The notes under the pieces: generated by a model
What the model saw: only the letters and a program-made list of their open reading frames with translations
Told to the model about the DNA's origin: nothing
The model's database searches: none
Position numbers and translations under genes: made by a program
In this document: piece after piece, positions 17,457 through 25,976 of the stretch
Layout: the number at the start of each line of letters is the position of its first letter
Numbering within the stretch: the stretch's first letter is position 1
Assembly (NCBI RefSeq): GCF_022802975.1
Contig: NZ_JAFEVZ010000006.1
Coordinates: 284,544-348,543 of the forward strand
Reading direction: 5' to 3'
DNA length: 64,000 nucleotides
Source of the DNA: Flavobacterium pectinovorum
Lineage (GTDB): Bacteria > Bacteroidota > Bacteroidia > Flavobacteriales > Flavobacteriaceae

Positions 17457-17831
17457 ATGAAACTCTTTAAACAAATTTTATTTTCAGTCTTTCTAAGCCT
17501 CTTTTTAGTTAATTGCTCAGGTACAAAATCCGTTACAGCAAAAGCAGACAATCAAATTAATAATGAAAAAACTGCCGGTACTACTGAAAACGAAAACTCC
17601 TCTGAGAAAAAAACCACTCCTGACGGAAGCTCGATCAAAAATGCCATAAAAGTAAACAGTGTGGCCGAAGAATATAAAATTGCAAAAAAACTTTGCCCAA
17701 ATTGTACTATGAATGGTCAGGCTTTACTAAACGAAGGCAACAAACACTACGATTTATTAAAATTAACCAATGAAAAAGGAGAAGAGGTCAAGTATTATTT
17801 TGATATTAACAGCTTCTTTGGGAAATGGTAA
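17457..17831 (+). CDS. Small lipoprotein of unknown function
   Basis: This encodes 124 residues with a lipoprotein signal whose lipobox is LVNCSG (Cys near residue 21). A low-complexity Asn/Glu/Lys/Thr linker follows, then a compact C-terminal domain containing CPNCTMNGQALL and a YYFDINSFFGKW end. The second CxxC-like pair could form a disulfide. I do not recognise the family. It lies behind the twin small RNAs and has its own terminator. Confidence 0.65.
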   Translation: MKLFKQILFSVFLSLFLVNCSGTKSVTAKADNQINNEKTAGTTENENSSEKKTTPDGSSIKNAIKVNSVAEEYKIAKKLCPNCTMNGQALLNEGNKHYDLLKLTNEKGEEVKYYFDINSFFGKW

Positions 17832-17837
17832 AAAAAT

Positions 17838-17875
17838 AAAACCCGATTAATTCAGAACGAACTAATCGGGTTTTT
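17838..17875. terminator. Bidirectional terminator between the lipoprotein gene and sod
   Basis: AAAACCCGATTA pairs with TAATCGGGTTTT between two convergent genes, with T-runs on both sides. Confidence 0.85.
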
Positions 17876-17891
17876 ATTTATTTGAAAAAGA

Positions 17892-18503
17892 TTATTTATC
17901 TAAAGCAAATCTTCTTGCAACTTCTGTCCAGTTAATCACACTGAAAAAAGCTTCAATATAATCCGGTCTTCTGTTTTGGTAGTTTAAATAATAAGCATGC
18001 TCCCAAACATCCATTCCTAAAATTGGAGTTCCTCCGTTACCAGCAACTTCCGGCATTAATGGATTGTCCTGATTTGGAGTACCTACAACTTCTAATTTTC
18101 CTCCTTTTTGAACCGTTAACCAAGCCCATCCTGAACCAAATTGTGTTGCTCCGGCTTTAGCAAATTTTGCTTTAAACTCTTCGAAAGTTCCAAAAGAAGC
18201 CTCAATAGCCGCCAATAAATCGCCTGTTGGCAATCCTCCTCCATTTGGAGACATTACTGTCCAAAACAAGTTATGGTTATAAAAACCTCCTCCATTGTTA
18301 CGAACTGCAGCGTTTGATTTATCTAAGTTAATTAAGATATTTTCGATTGTTTTTCCTTCTAAATCTGTTCCTGCAATAGCAGCATTAAGATTTGTTGTAT
18401 AGGCATTATGATGTTTAGAATGGTGGATTTCCATTGTACGCGCATCAATATGTGGTTCTAATGCGTCATAAGCATAAGGTAATTGTGGTAATTCAAAAGC
18501 CAT
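17892..18503 (-). CDS. sodA: Superoxide dismutase, Fe/Mn type
   Basis: This 203-residue enzyme converts superoxide to oxygen and hydrogen peroxide. The metal ligands are visible: His27 (MEIHHSKHH), His77 (FYNHNLFW), Asp165 and His169 (MDVWEHAYY). There is no signal peptide, so it is cytoplasmic. Choice between iron and manganese cannot be settled reliably from these motifs, so the symbol is provisional. A TAAATTTG box on the minus strand at 18544-18537 may be its -7 element. Confidence 0.95.
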   Translation of the reverse strand: MAFELPQLPYAYDALEPHIDARTMEIHHSKHHNAYTTNLNAAIAGTDLEGKTIENILINLDKSNAAVRNNGGGFYNHNLFWTVMSPNGGGLPTGDLLAAIEASFGTFEEFKAKFAKAGATQFGSGWAWLTVQKGGKLEVVGTPNQDNPLMPEVAGNGGTPILGMDVWEHAYYLNYQNRRPDYIEAFFSVINWTEVARRFALDK

Positions 18504-18638
18504 GATATATGATTTTATGATTTATAATAATTTATCCAAATTTATACATTTAACTTTGGAATAGAAAATACTATTTCGTTATAATTGAATTAAGTTAACC
18601 TATAATTGTTGTTTTTACACTAACCCCCCTGTAAATCT

Positions 18639-19313
18639 CTACTTTCCGTTAAAAGTTGTCATTGTATTTTCTAATCCTGCCGTACCGAAAGATTTGATAA
18701 TTTCTGATGCAACTTCGAGCCTTTCAGGTAATTTTGTTTTTTCCTCTTCATCCCAGTCTCCTAAAACATAGTCAACCTGTTGTCCTTTTTTGAATTGATC
18801 ACTGATCCCAAATCTGAAACGGGTGTATTGCTGTGTATTTAAAACAAGATTAATGTTCTTCAATCCGTTATGTCCACCATCACTCCCTTTTGGTTTGATT
18901 CGGATGGTTCCGAATGACAGGTTTAAATCATCTGTAATTACCAGAATATTTTCTAACGGAATATTTTCTTTGTCAATCCAGTATTTTACTGCTTTTCCAC
19001 TCAGGTTCATGTAGGTATTTGGTTTAAGCAGTAAAAAAGTTCTTCCTTTGAATTTATATTCAGCTAAGGCTCCCAATTTTACAGTTTCAAAGGAAAGGCT
19101 TTCTTTTCTGGCTAAAAAATCCAGGACTTTAAATCCGATGTTGTGTCTGGTGTTTACGTATTCAGCACCAATATTTCCTAATCCGACAATTAAATATTTT
19201 TTACTCACGCTTTTTATATTGTTTTTTTGGTGTTCGTGAACCTCCGGTTTCATACTGACTATGTTCTCTTCTTTTTGTGTTGATGAAAACAGTTTGTTTA
19301 TCCATTTTATCAT
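18639..19313 (-). CDS. pth: Peptidyl-tRNA hydrolase with N-terminal extension
   Basis: This encodes 224 residues. The core begins at KYLIVGLGNIGAEY (about residue 43) and holds the catalytic His in NTRHNIGF, the Asn in NTYMNLSG and the Asp in VITDDLNLSFG. It releases tRNA from prematurely dropped peptidyl-tRNA. About 40 residues precede the core, starting MIKWINKLFSS and rich in Lys/Glu; such a leader is not present in E. coli Pth. No alternative ATG lies close to the core except one at residue 21. The family is clear; the true start is less so. Confidence 0.93.
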   Translation of the reverse strand: MIKWINKLFSSTQKEENIVSMKPEVHEHQKNNIKSVSKKYLIVGLGNIGAEYVNTRHNIGFKVLDFLARKESLSFETVKLGALAEYKFKGRTFLLLKPNTYMNLSGKAVKYWIDKENIPLENILVITDDLNLSFGTIRIKPKGSDGGHNGLKNINLVLNTQQYTRFRFGISDQFKKGQQVDYVLGDWDEEEKTKLPERLEVASEIIKSFGTAGLENTMTTFNGK

Positions 19314-19728
19314 TTGGCAAAAGTAAGGTTAATTAAGGAATTAGAAAATGTGTCAATTAGATAATTTATGGTGGTTGTGTTTTAATCACAGCGTTAGCCT
19401 TAAAAGGTTTCTCGCAGATTTTGCAGATGAAACAGATTTTTCAATCCTAAAAATTTTATAAATCCTTTACTTTTCCTGATATCTCAACAACTTAGAGACT
19501 TATGAAAAAGATATTGTCTTGTTAGCCCTGACAGAAGCGGTATCCTTTTTCTGGTTTCTTTAACCAGGAAAAGATTTAGCGGATGGCAGGAATATCTGGT
19601 CTTGAAAAAAATCATATTTCTGCTTCTAAAAAAACTAACGACAAAGACTTCGACTCGGCTCAGTCTGACATCTTACACAATCCAACCTAAAAAACTTAGC
19701 ATCTTAGAAACTTAGAAGCTAAAAAAAA
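19314..19728. other. Repeat-rich intergenic region between pth and rplY
   Basis: The 460-bp spacer has no gene. It contains copy 1 of the TTAGCCC...GCGGGA structured repeat (19522-19594), a segment resembling the GACTCGGCTCAGTCTGACA repeat (about 19641-19668) and permuted words such as CTTAGCATCTTAGAAACTTAG near 19697. It looks like an accumulation of small intergenic repeats. Confidence 0.6.
19522..19594. repeat. Structured interspersed repeat, copy 1
   Basis: The element starts TTAGCCCTGACAGAAGCGG, has ATCCTTTTT and GGAAAAGAT arms, an inner hairpin CTGGTT...AACCAG, and ends GCGGATGGCAGGAATA. Two further copies in the window (37934-38006 and 46931-47004) have the same outer frame and almost the same length, but different inner stems. 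Confidence 0.75.
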
Positions 19729-19752
19729 AGCACCAACCTTTCGATTGATGCT
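19729..19752 (-). terminator. Terminator of rplY
   Basis: AGCACCAACC and GATTGATGCT pair around a TTTC loop (one G-T pair), and the minus strand continues into a T-run, 22 bp beyond the rplY stop. Confidence 0.75.
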
Positions 19753-19774
19753 TTTTGTATGATTTGAAAAAAAA

Positions 19775-20386
19775 TTATTTTTTCTTTCCTTTTGCAGGAG
19801 CTTTTGCAGCTTTTGCAGCTTCCTGAGCAGCTTTCATAGCAGCACGAGAAATTCTTACCTGAGCCACAACTGTGTTGTCCGGGTGCATAATTTTGTATTC
19901 TGGAGCACCAACTTTAGTAACATATAATTTGTTACCCATTTCAAGTGGAGTAATGTCAGCTTCAACAAAATCAGGAAGATTTGCCGGTAAAGCTTTTACT
20001 TTTAATTTACGAGTATTTAAACGTAAAACACCACCTGCAAGAACACCTTTAGATGTACCAACGATTTTTACAGGAACTTCCATTGTGATTTCTTTATCAT
20101 CAAATAATTGGAAGAAGTCGATGTGTAAAATTTTATCAGATACCGGGTGAACCTGAATGTCTTGTAAAATTGCATTGAATGATTTTCCTTTTCCAAGCTC
20201 AATCACAACTGTGTGTGCGTTTGGAGTGTAAACCAAGTTTTTGAACGCTGCAGCGTCTGCTGAGAAGTGTACTGCCTGATTTCCTCCGTATAACACGCAA
20301 GGAACCGCTCCAGCATTACGTAAGGCTTTAGTTGACACTTTGCCCACGCTTTCTCTTTCTGATCCTTTAATTGTAATCGATTTCAT
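19775..20386 (-). CDS. rplY: Ribosomal protein bL25 (Ctc form)
   Basis: This 203-residue protein has the N-terminal 5S rRNA-binding L25 domain ([18 protein letters not shown]..., [11 protein letters not shown]) and the longer C-terminal TL5/Ctc-type domain ([32 protein letters not shown]). A Lys/Ala-rich tail ends KAPAKGKKK. It belongs to the large ribosomal subunit. It is cotranscribed with or close to prs (121 bp), a neighbour pairing seen widely in bacteria. Confidence 0.95.
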   Translation of the reverse strand: MKSITIKGSERESVGKVSTKALRNAGAVPCVLYGGNQAVHFSADAAAFKNLVYTPNAHTVVIELGKGKSFNAILQDIQVHPVSDKILHIDFFQLFDDKEITMEVPVKIVGTSKGVLAGGVLRLNTRKLKVKALPANLPDFVEADITPLEMGNKLYVTKVGAPEYKIMHPDNTVVAQVRISRAAMKAAQEAAKAAKAPAKGKKK

Positions 20387-20437
20387 TGTAAAAAAATATA
20401 GTTATTAATAAATATTCTTGTTTGCTGTAAGCTTTAA

Positions 20438-20504
20438 GCAATAAGCTTTAGGCTTTTTTTCATTAAGTAACAAAGCTTATAGCCTACGGCTTAAAGCTTA
20501 TTGC
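20438..20504 (-). terminator. Long imperfect hairpin after prs, built from repeated words
   Basis: GCAATAAGCTTTAGGC (20438-20453) and GCTTAAAGCTTATTGC (20489-20504) pair at 15 of 16 positions. The word AAGCTTTA recurs inside. It begins 3 bp after the prs stop and a run of A (T on the minus strand) lies on the distal side, so it may end prs transcripts. Confidence 0.5.
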
Positions 20505-20507
20505 TTT

Positions 20508-21449
20508 TTACATAATGAATTTTCCACTGATGGAATTGTTGTGGTGCACCATGTGCATAACTTCTGCAAAAAGAGGCGCACAACTCACTACTCTGATTTT
20601 CTTTGATTCTTGTTTTAACGGAATAGAATCAGTTACGATTAATTCTGTTAATTTCGAATTTTCAATTTTTTCATACGCTCCACCTGATAAAATAGCGTGT
20701 GTACAAATTGCTCTTACACTTAGTGCTCCTTTTTCGATCATTAGATCGGCAGCTTTTGCTAAAGTTCCGCCTGTATCGATCATGTCGTCTACCAAGATTA
20801 CGTTACGTCCTTTTACTTCACCAATCAGCTCCATAGTGTCGATAACGTTGGCTGCTTTTCTTTGTTTATAACAGATTACTACATCTGATTGTAAAAACTT
20901 AGAATAAGCATATGCTCTTTTTGAACCTCCCATATCCGGAGATGCAATAGTTAAATTTTCTAATTTTAAACTTTCTACGTATGGTAAAAAGATGGTAGAT
21001 GCAAATAAATGATCTACTGGTTTTTCAAAGAATCCCTGAATTTGGTCTGCATGTAAGTCCATTGTCATGATTCTTGTTGCTCCGGCTGCAGTTAATAGGT
21101 TTGCTACTAATTTTGCTCCAATCGGAACTCTTGGCTTGTCTTTTCTATCCTGTCTTGCCCAGCCAAAATAAGGCATAACAGCTGTAATATGTCTTGCTGA
21201 TGCACGTTTTGCAGCGTCAATCATTAACAATAATTCCATCAGATTATCAGCAGTTGGAAAAGTTGAGCACACGATAAAAACGCGTAGCCCTCTGATTGAT
21301 TCTTCGTAAGATGGCTGAAATTCTCCATCGCTATACGTTGACATTGTTACTTTTCCTAACGGAATCCCGTATTGGTCTGCAATTTTCTCTGCAAGATAAA
21401 CACTTTTTGAACAAGCAAAAATTTTAGCTTCTGGTTCTAGGTGCGACAT
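20508..21449 (-). CDS. prs: Ribose-phosphate pyrophosphokinase
   Basis: This 313-residue enzyme makes PRPP from ribose 5-phosphate and ATP, the precursor used by PurF and by pyrimidine, NAD and histidine synthesis. Signatures are SDGEFQPSYEESIRG, the ATP/metal site MTMDLHADQIQGFF and the PRPP loop VILVDDMIDTGGTL. Length and motif order are standard. The transcript should start near 21562, leaving a leader of about 110 nt. Confidence 0.97.
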   Translation of the reverse strand: MSHLEPEAKIFACSKSVYLAEKIADQYGIPLGKVTMSTYSDGEFQPSYEESIRGLRVFIVCSTFPTADNLMELLLMIDAAKRASARHITAVMPYFGWARQDRKDKPRVPIGAKLVANLLTAAGATRIMTMDLHADQIQGFFEKPVDHLFASTIFLPYVESLKLENLTIASPDMGGSKRAYAYSKFLQSDVVICYKQRKAANVIDTMELIGEVKGRNVILVDDMIDTGGTLAKAADLMIEKGALSVRAICTHAILSGGAYEKIENSKLTELIVTDSIPLKQESKKIRVVSCAPLFAEVMHMVHHNNSISGKFIM

Positions 21450-21568
21450 TATAATTTGTTGTTTTATTCCTTAGTTTTCAATACAATTTGACTAAATTAT
21501 TTTTTTTAGCCAAATCTCCTATCTGCCTCGGATGTAGTTAGTTGTGTGTGCTTCGTTTTAACGAGGTG

Positions 21569-21576
21569 CAAATTTA
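21569..21576 (-). promoter_or_regulatory. -7 box of prs
   Basis: The minus strand reads TAAATTTG followed by CACC, matching TAnnTTTG. The -33 element is poor. Confidence 0.45.
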
Positions 21577-21733
21577 TAAAATTTATCGGAGACTGAAAGG
21601 AAAATTTTGAGTATTTTTAGTAGAACTTTTAAATTTATTTTTTACATTTGCACCGTGTTAAAGGAATAAGCACATTATCGATTATTCTATTGCGTTAAAA
21701 TAATCAAATTTTGATTGTTTTTTCGTCTGCTAA

Positions 21734-21813
21734 GCCCGGATGGCGGAATTGGTAGACGCGCTGGTCTCAAACACCTGTGGGAAACCGTGCCGGTTCGACT
21801 CCGGCTCCGGGTA
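21734..21813 (+). tRNA. tRNA-Leu, anticodon CAA
   Basis: The 80-nt class II tRNA folds with acceptor GCCCGGA / TCCGGGT, D-arm GGCGGAATTGGTAGACGC, anticodon loop CTCAAAC (CAA, reading UUG), variable arm TGTGGGAAACCGTG and T-arm GCCGGTTCGACTCCGGC. CCA is not encoded. The anticodon stem has one T-T mismatch. A TACATTTG box at 21643-21650 is the probable promoter -7 element. Confidence 0.93.
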
Positions 21814-22076
21814 CTTTAACGGAAAAGCTGTCATTTTTGACAGCTTTTTCTTTTTTAAGCCTTTCCGAACCCTTGCTATTTCTAGTCAAAACCTCAACGA
21901 CCTCATTCACTTCAGCGGTTCGACAATTTTATTTTAAAAAAACACACTCTACACACCAAATTAAGCACTTAAACGACTTTAACAGCACTTAAACGCTAAT
22001 ACAAAAGGCAAACAAAACACAATCAATACCTTTACTATATAATTTCAATACAGCTCTCAACTTTATTTTAATTATC

Positions 22077-22769
22077 ATGAAAACTCATGCAATACACCTT
22101 ATAGCACTTGCAGGTGTTTTTTCACTAAATTGTTTTAGTCAGCAGGTAAATCAGGTAATTACCAATGCCGATTTTCGAAAAGCACCATTAAAGTTTGATG
22201 ACAAATCTGATGAAGATCTTGTCATAGAAGCTTACTGTGTCGAAGAAGTAATCAATCTTGCTGCCGGAAAAAAAAGAATCACAACATACGAAGTCACAAA
22301 GCTCGACATGGTCAACACCTACGACCTGGGACCAAACAACACCAGAACCGTAACTGCCATATACCGAAAAGCACACGTTAAAGCCACCGAACCCATAACA
22401 GCTTCAAAAACCACAATCACCAAAACCAATCAGACTATTCAACCCGTTACCATTAAAACTACAGTTCCGGAACACAGCAAAAAATCTGTAAGCATAGATG
22501 TTTTAAACACATACACCAATGTTGTAGACAAAGGATACAAATCTACAGACATGCTTAAAAAAGTCGCCGACAAATATTATTTTGAAAATGATTTCGAAGC
22601 CGCCGCTAAATACTATACAGAACTATTTAGTCTTGAAGAAAATTCAGAACCTGTTTATTATTTACGATGCGCCAAATCCCTGAAAGCAATTAGTCAACCG
22701 GAAAAAGCTGAAGAAATGATTAAATTGTTTGAAAGCAAAAGTACCGCTCTGACAATATCTAAAAAATAG
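22077..22769 (+). CDS. Exported protein with TPR-like C-terminus, unknown function
   Basis: This encodes 230 residues with a signal peptide ending LNCFSQ. The middle section is Thr/Lys-rich (residues about 75-140). The C-terminal 70 residues form one or two tetratricopeptide-like helical hairpins (VADKYYFENDFEAAAKYYTELF). The same hairpin type starts many Bacteroidetes OmpA-family/PD40 proteins, but no OmpA domain is present. Probably periplasmic; function unknown. Confidence 0.6.
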   Translation: MKTHAIHLIALAGVFSLNCFSQQVNQVITNADFRKAPLKFDDKSDEDLVIEAYCVEEVINLAAGKKRITTYEVTKLDMVNTYDLGPNNTRTVTAIYRKAHVKATEPITASKTTITKTNQTIQPVTIKTTVPEHSKKSVSIDVLNTYTNVVDKGYKSTDMLKKVADKYYFENDFEAAAKYYTELFSLEENSEPVYYLRCAKSLKAISQPEKAEEMIKLFESKSTALTISKK

Positions 22770-22778
22770 AATCGATTC

Positions 22779-22844
22779 AAAAAAAAAAGACTATCATTTT
22801 CATGATAGTCTTTTAATAAGCTCCCCCTCTTGGGCTCGAACCAA
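22779..22844. repeat. 66-bp direct repeat, copy A (terminator plus tRNA-Asn 3' end)
   Basis: Identical to 23171-23236: ten A, a perfect hairpin GACTATCAT-TTTC-ATGATAGTC (22789-22810), TTTTAATAAG and the 3' end of tRNA-Asn on the minus strand. The two copies flank the GIY-YIG gene. The hairpin also ends the plus-strand gene at 22769. Confidence 0.9.
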
Positions 22845-22877
22845 CCCCGAAAGCTTTCGGGGCTCTGATTAACAGTC
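22821..22877 (-). pseudogene. Truncated tRNA-Asn remnant with a palindromic insertion
   Basis: The 3' half of tRNA-Asn (acceptor 3' strand, T-arm, anticodon arm up to GACTGTTAATCAGAG) is recognisable, but the 5' half is absent. Five bases of the variable/T region are replaced by an 18-bp perfect palindrome, CCCCGAAAGCTTTCGGGG (22845-22862). The 5' side of the remnant is replaced by the end of the GIY-YIG gene. It cannot fold as a tRNA. Confidence 0.85.
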
Positions 22878-23159
22878 TTTATATTTTTCAAGTAATTTAT
22901 TTATGATTTCAGGATATCGCAATAGGTTTTCAATGTAGATTTTGCTTTTCATATTTTTGATATGCTTTTCAATCGCCAAAGCTTGTGACTTTGATTCACA
23001 TTCTATTTTCAGAAAAACAATCCAGTCATCTACTTTATAAGTGAATTTTCGTGCTTGCTCTGAATTCAAGTGAAAATCTAATCTTGTATCAAAATCTGCT
23101 GTAAAGCCAGTATAAAATCGACTTAATTTAGCAGAATGAAGAATATAAACGTAATTCAT
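22869..23159 (-). CDS. GIY-YIG nuclease domain protein fused to a tRNA remnant
   Basis: This 96-residue protein is a single GIY-YIG domain: YVYIL (3-7), YTGFT (16-20), Arg26 and Glu64 (AIEKHIKNM) mark the catalytic core. Small proteins of this type resemble UPF0213/SLX1-like nucleases; no DNA-binding domain is attached. The last codons and the stop (GAC TGT TAA) lie inside tRNA-Asn anticodon-arm sequence. The gene is framed by 66-bp direct repeats, implying arrival or duplication by recombination at the tRNA locus. Confidence 0.85.
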   Translation of the reverse strand: MNYVYILHSAKLSRFYTGFTADFDTRLDFHLNSEQARKFTYKVDDWIVFLKIECESKSQALAIEKHIKNMKSKIYIENLLRYPEIINKLLEKYKDC

Positions 23160-23170
23160 ATTTTATATTT

Positions 23171-23236
23171 AAAAAAAAAAGACTATCATTTTCATGATAG
23201 TCTTTTAATAAGCTCCCCCTCTTGGGCTCGAACCAA
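23171..23236. repeat. 66-bp direct repeat, copy B (terminator plus tRNA-Asn 3' end)
   Basis: Identical to 22779-22844. Its hairpin (23181-23202) followed on the minus strand by T-runs is the terminator of the tandem tRNA-Asn transcript. Confidence 0.9.
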
Positions 23237-23286
23237 GGACCCTCTGATTAACAGTCAGATGCTCTAACCAACTGAGCTAAGGAGGA
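23213..23286 (-). tRNA. tRNA-Asn, anticodon GTT, copy 1
   Basis: The 74-nt tRNA has acceptor TCCTCCT / AGGGGGA, D-arm GCTCAGTTGGTTAGAGC, anticodon arm TCTGA-CTGTTAA-TCAGA (GTT) and T-arm CTTGGTTCGAGCCCAAG. CCA is not encoded. It is identical to the second copy and lies second in their transcript. Confidence 0.96.
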
Positions 23287-23325
23287 ATCACCTTAAAGGT
23301 AAATATGTTTGCTAAAAAAAGTTTG

Positions 23326-23399
23326 CTCCCCCTCTTGGGCTCGAACCAAGGACCCTCTGATTAACAGTCAGATGCTCTAACCAACTGAGCTAAGGAGGA
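23326..23399 (-). tRNA. tRNA-Asn, anticodon GTT, copy 2
   Basis: Identical in sequence to 23213-23286 and 39 bp upstream of it. It is the first tRNA behind the promoter at 23424-23453. Confidence 0.96.
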
Positions 23400-23423
23400 A
23401 GTTGTTGCTCTTTTTAGCGAGTG

Positions 23424-23453
23424 CAAATATAATTGAATTTTTAGTTTCTCAAA
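23424..23453 (-). promoter_or_regulatory. Promoter of the tandem tRNA-Asn genes
   Basis: The minus strand reads TTTG, 18 bp, TATATTTG, then CACTCGC, about 25 bp before the tRNA 5' end. Confidence 0.65.
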
Positions 23454-23485
23454 AATATTTTAACTCTTTTTATTCATTTTTTTTT

Positions 23486-24826
23486 CTACTTCATAATTGC
23501 CTTGTAAATATCGTTGCCATTAGCAAACAAAAGCAGCGATATAAGTATTACGAAGCCAACCATTTGGGCATTTTCAAGGAATTTATCGCTCGGTTTTTTG
23601 CCACTAACAATTTCATACAATAAAAACATCACATGTCCTCCGTCAAGTGCCGGGATTGGCAATAAATTCATAACACCAAGCATAATTGACAATAAAGCAG
23701 TGATTGACCAGAACGTTTCCCAGCTCCAGCTATTTGGAAAAATATTAAAAATCGCCGCAAAACCACCCACTTGTTTATAGGCTTTTGTTTCAGGATTAAA
23801 AATCATTTTTAATTGTTTCCCATAACCTACTAACTGATCTTTTCCTTTTTCTAATCCAACCGGAATAGATTCAAGGAATCCGTAATGTTTTGTACTTATT
23901 TTATAATATCCTAATTTTTCTAATGATTCTATTCCTAAACCTCCTGCAATTACACCTAATTTTCCGTCTTTAGAAACACTAACTGATATTGGAGTCTCTT
24001 TCAAATCACGTAATACAACAGCCGGAATCATTTTACCTTTATTACTGTTTAAAATTGCTTTTACCTGATCGTAATATTTAGCTTCCTGTCCGTTAAGAGT
24101 TACAATTAAATCTTTTGCTTTTAATGATTTGTTTGCAGACTCAGCAGAAACTTCTTTAATAGCGAAAGGTACACGCATATCTACAAGATGAGATTTTTCA
24201 TGTTTTGACAACTGATCAACAAAATCATTTGGCATTTTAATGGTTTGCTGCTGTCCGTTTCTTTCAATCAAAACTTCTTTAGACATGATGATATTGATAT
24301 TTAACTCATTGTCAAAATTCACCACTTTTTTCCCATCGATTGCTAAAATTTTATCTCCGGTTTTAAAACCTGTTTTAAGCATTACAGGATTTTCAATCAA
24401 AACACCATCTTTCAAATCGGCATTCGCTACAAACGTATCACCGTAAGCAAACGCCATACCTATATATATGATAAAGGCCAGAATAAAGTTTACTGTAACA
24501 CCACCCAACATAATAATTAAACGCTGCCAGGCCGGTTTCGAACGAAATTCCCAAGGCTGCGGAGGCAAAGCCATTTGTTCTTTATCCATACTCTCGTCAA
24601 TCATTCCTGAGATTTTCACATAACCACCAAGCGGAAGCCATCCAATTCCGTAAACTGTTTCTCCAATTTGTTTTTTAAACAACGAATATTTAACATCAAA
24701 AAATAAGTAGAATTTTTCGACTCTTGTTTTAAATAATTTTGCAGGAATAAAATGTCCTAATTCGTGAAGAATAATAAGTAATGATAAACTCAATAAAAAT
24801 TGAGAGAGCTTGATAACTATATCCAT
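23486..24826 (-). CDS. rseP: Site-2 intramembrane metalloprotease RseP
   Basis: This encodes 446 residues. The zinc motif HELGH (21-25) sits in the first membrane segment, the second metal-binding motif LLPIPALDGGH in the third. Between them are two PDZ domains (about 130-300; GFKTGDKILAIDG and KDLIVTLNGQ). The protease cleaves membrane-anchored regulators such as anti-sigma factors and signal-peptide remnants. It could act on the anti-sigma-like protein encoded at 12.5 kb, but that is speculation. Confidence 0.94.
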   Translation of the reverse strand: MDIVIKLSQFLLSLSLLIILHELGHFIPAKLFKTRVEKFYLFFDVKYSLFKKQIGETVYGIGWLPLGGYVKISGMIDESMDKEQMALPPQPWEFRSKPAWQRLIIMLGGVTVNFILAFIIYIGMAFAYGDTFVANADLKDGVLIENPVMLKTGFKTGDKILAIDGKKVVNFDNELNINIIMSKEVLIERNGQQQTIKMPNDFVDQLSKHEKSHLVDMRVPFAIKEVSAESANKSLKAKDLIVTLNGQEAKYYDQVKAILNSNKGKMIPAVVLRDLKETPISVSVSKDGKLGVIAGGLGIESLEKLGYYKISTKHYGFLESIPVGLEKGKDQLVGYGKQLKMIFNPETKAYKQVGGFAAIFNIFPNSWSWETFWSITALLSIMLGVMNLLPIPALDGGHVMFLLYEIVSGKKPSDKFLENAQMVGFVILISLLLFANGNDIYKAIMK

Positions 24827-25011
24827 TTTGTAATTTTAGTTCGTAATTTGACGCACAAAAGTAACGTTTTCTATTTTAATTTGAGAGCGCAATATAATAC
24901 ATAAGGCTTTAAATGTTTGTTAATAATTGCTCTTGCCTTAATATTTTAAATTAAGATTGTTTTTATTAGTAACGTATTGGCATATTATGTTACAAATGTG
25001 TAGTAAAGTTA

Positions 25012-25040
25012 TTTGCAAAACTGAATTATAATTATTTTTG
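25012..25040 (+). promoter_or_regulatory. Promoter of the ABC transporter pair
   Basis: TTTG (25012-25015), 17 bp, TATTTTTG (25033-25040). It places the transcript start near 25046, which supports the TTG start codon at 25062. Confidence 0.55.
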
Positions 25041-25061
25041 AAACTATAAACCCTAAGAGCA

Positions 25062-25976
25062 TTGATTAAAATTTTACAGTATTTATTTATTATTCGTTTT
25101 AGAAAACTAGTTTCTAAAGATGACAATATTGCCATATTTTTAATCATACTGCTTTATTTGACAGCAGCTTTCTTCGTTTTTAAAAATTATGAATACTTCC
25201 GAAATTATATTTTATTATTTTTTTTTGATATTGTCGGTTATCATTTGCAAAGATCCGATATCGAAATTCTGAAATTGAAGAAAAATTACAAGGTCATATT
25301 GTTTTTAGAATACCTCATTTATTCCCTTCCATTTCATTTGATTTTATTGTTCAAAAAAGATTTTTTGTTCATTTTGGTGATTTTTATCTTCAATATTCTT
25401 TTAATAAATACACCAAAATCAACTCGCAAAACCATTCGTTATCCTTTTGATTTATTTAATGTTCATTGGCATATCTCTTTCAGACAATATAAATTAATCT
25501 ATATATTTCCATTTTTAGTAATCTTAATTTATTTTGCATCCGAATATAAAAATGAAAATCTAATTTATTTTGTACTACTGATTTTAGCTTTAATAGGTTG
25601 TCTGCCCTCTTTTGAAAGAGAGAAAACAGAAGAAATAAAACGCAATCCTTTTAATGCTGAAAAGTTTTTGTGGTTTCAATTAAAAAACACCATAATCAAT
25701 ACATTTTATATTGCAATTCCAATTTTTATAGTCCTATGTTTTTTTCATAGATGGGAGCAATTACTGCTGTTTGGCATTGTTTTTATCCCTCCGGTTCTAA
25801 ATGTAATTTTAAAATATATGTATTTCCATAATAATTTAATTCACCAAATTGTTTTTGTAATATTTGTTTCTTCAATCTTTTTCCTGTTTGGAGCCTCATT
25901 ATTAGCAATCCCTTTGATGTATAAAAAAGCCATTAAAAACTTAAAAACCATTAAATATGCTAACCATTCAAATTGA
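25062..25976 (+). CDS. Probable ABC transporter membrane subunit
   Basis: This encodes 304 mostly hydrophobic residues with about eight membrane segments, basic loops and no recognisable catalytic motif. The start codon appears to be TTG (MIKILQYLF...), since no ATG occurs before the first membrane helices and the promoter sits just upstream. The end overlaps the ATPase gene by 20 bp, marking it as the partner permease. The substrate is unknown. Its base composition is more A+T-rich than the neighbouring core genes. Confidence 0.65.
   Translation: MIKILQYLFIIRFRKLVSKDDNIAIFLIILLYLTAAFFVFKNYEYFRNYILLFFFDIVGYHLQRSDIEILKLKKNYKVILFLEYLIYSLPFHLILLFKKDFLFILVIFIFNILLINTPKSTRKTIRYPFDLFNVHWHISFRQYKLIYIFPFLVILIYFASEYKNENLIYFVLLILALIGCLPSFEREKTEEIKRNPFNAEKFLWFQLKNTIINTFYIAIPIFIVLCFFHRWEQLLLFGIVFIPPVLNVILKYMYFHNNLIHQIVFVIFVSSIFFLFGASLLAIPLMYKKAIKNLKTIKYANHSN

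Noticed and set aside
22821..22877. A third functional tRNA-Asn
   Set aside because: The 5' half is missing and the T region is replaced by a palindrome; only the 3' half is recognisable.
22821..23286. Group I intron with a GIY-YIG endonuclease in tRNA-Asn
   Set aside because: The interval has no recognisable intron core and the tRNA halves are not in an order that splicing could join.
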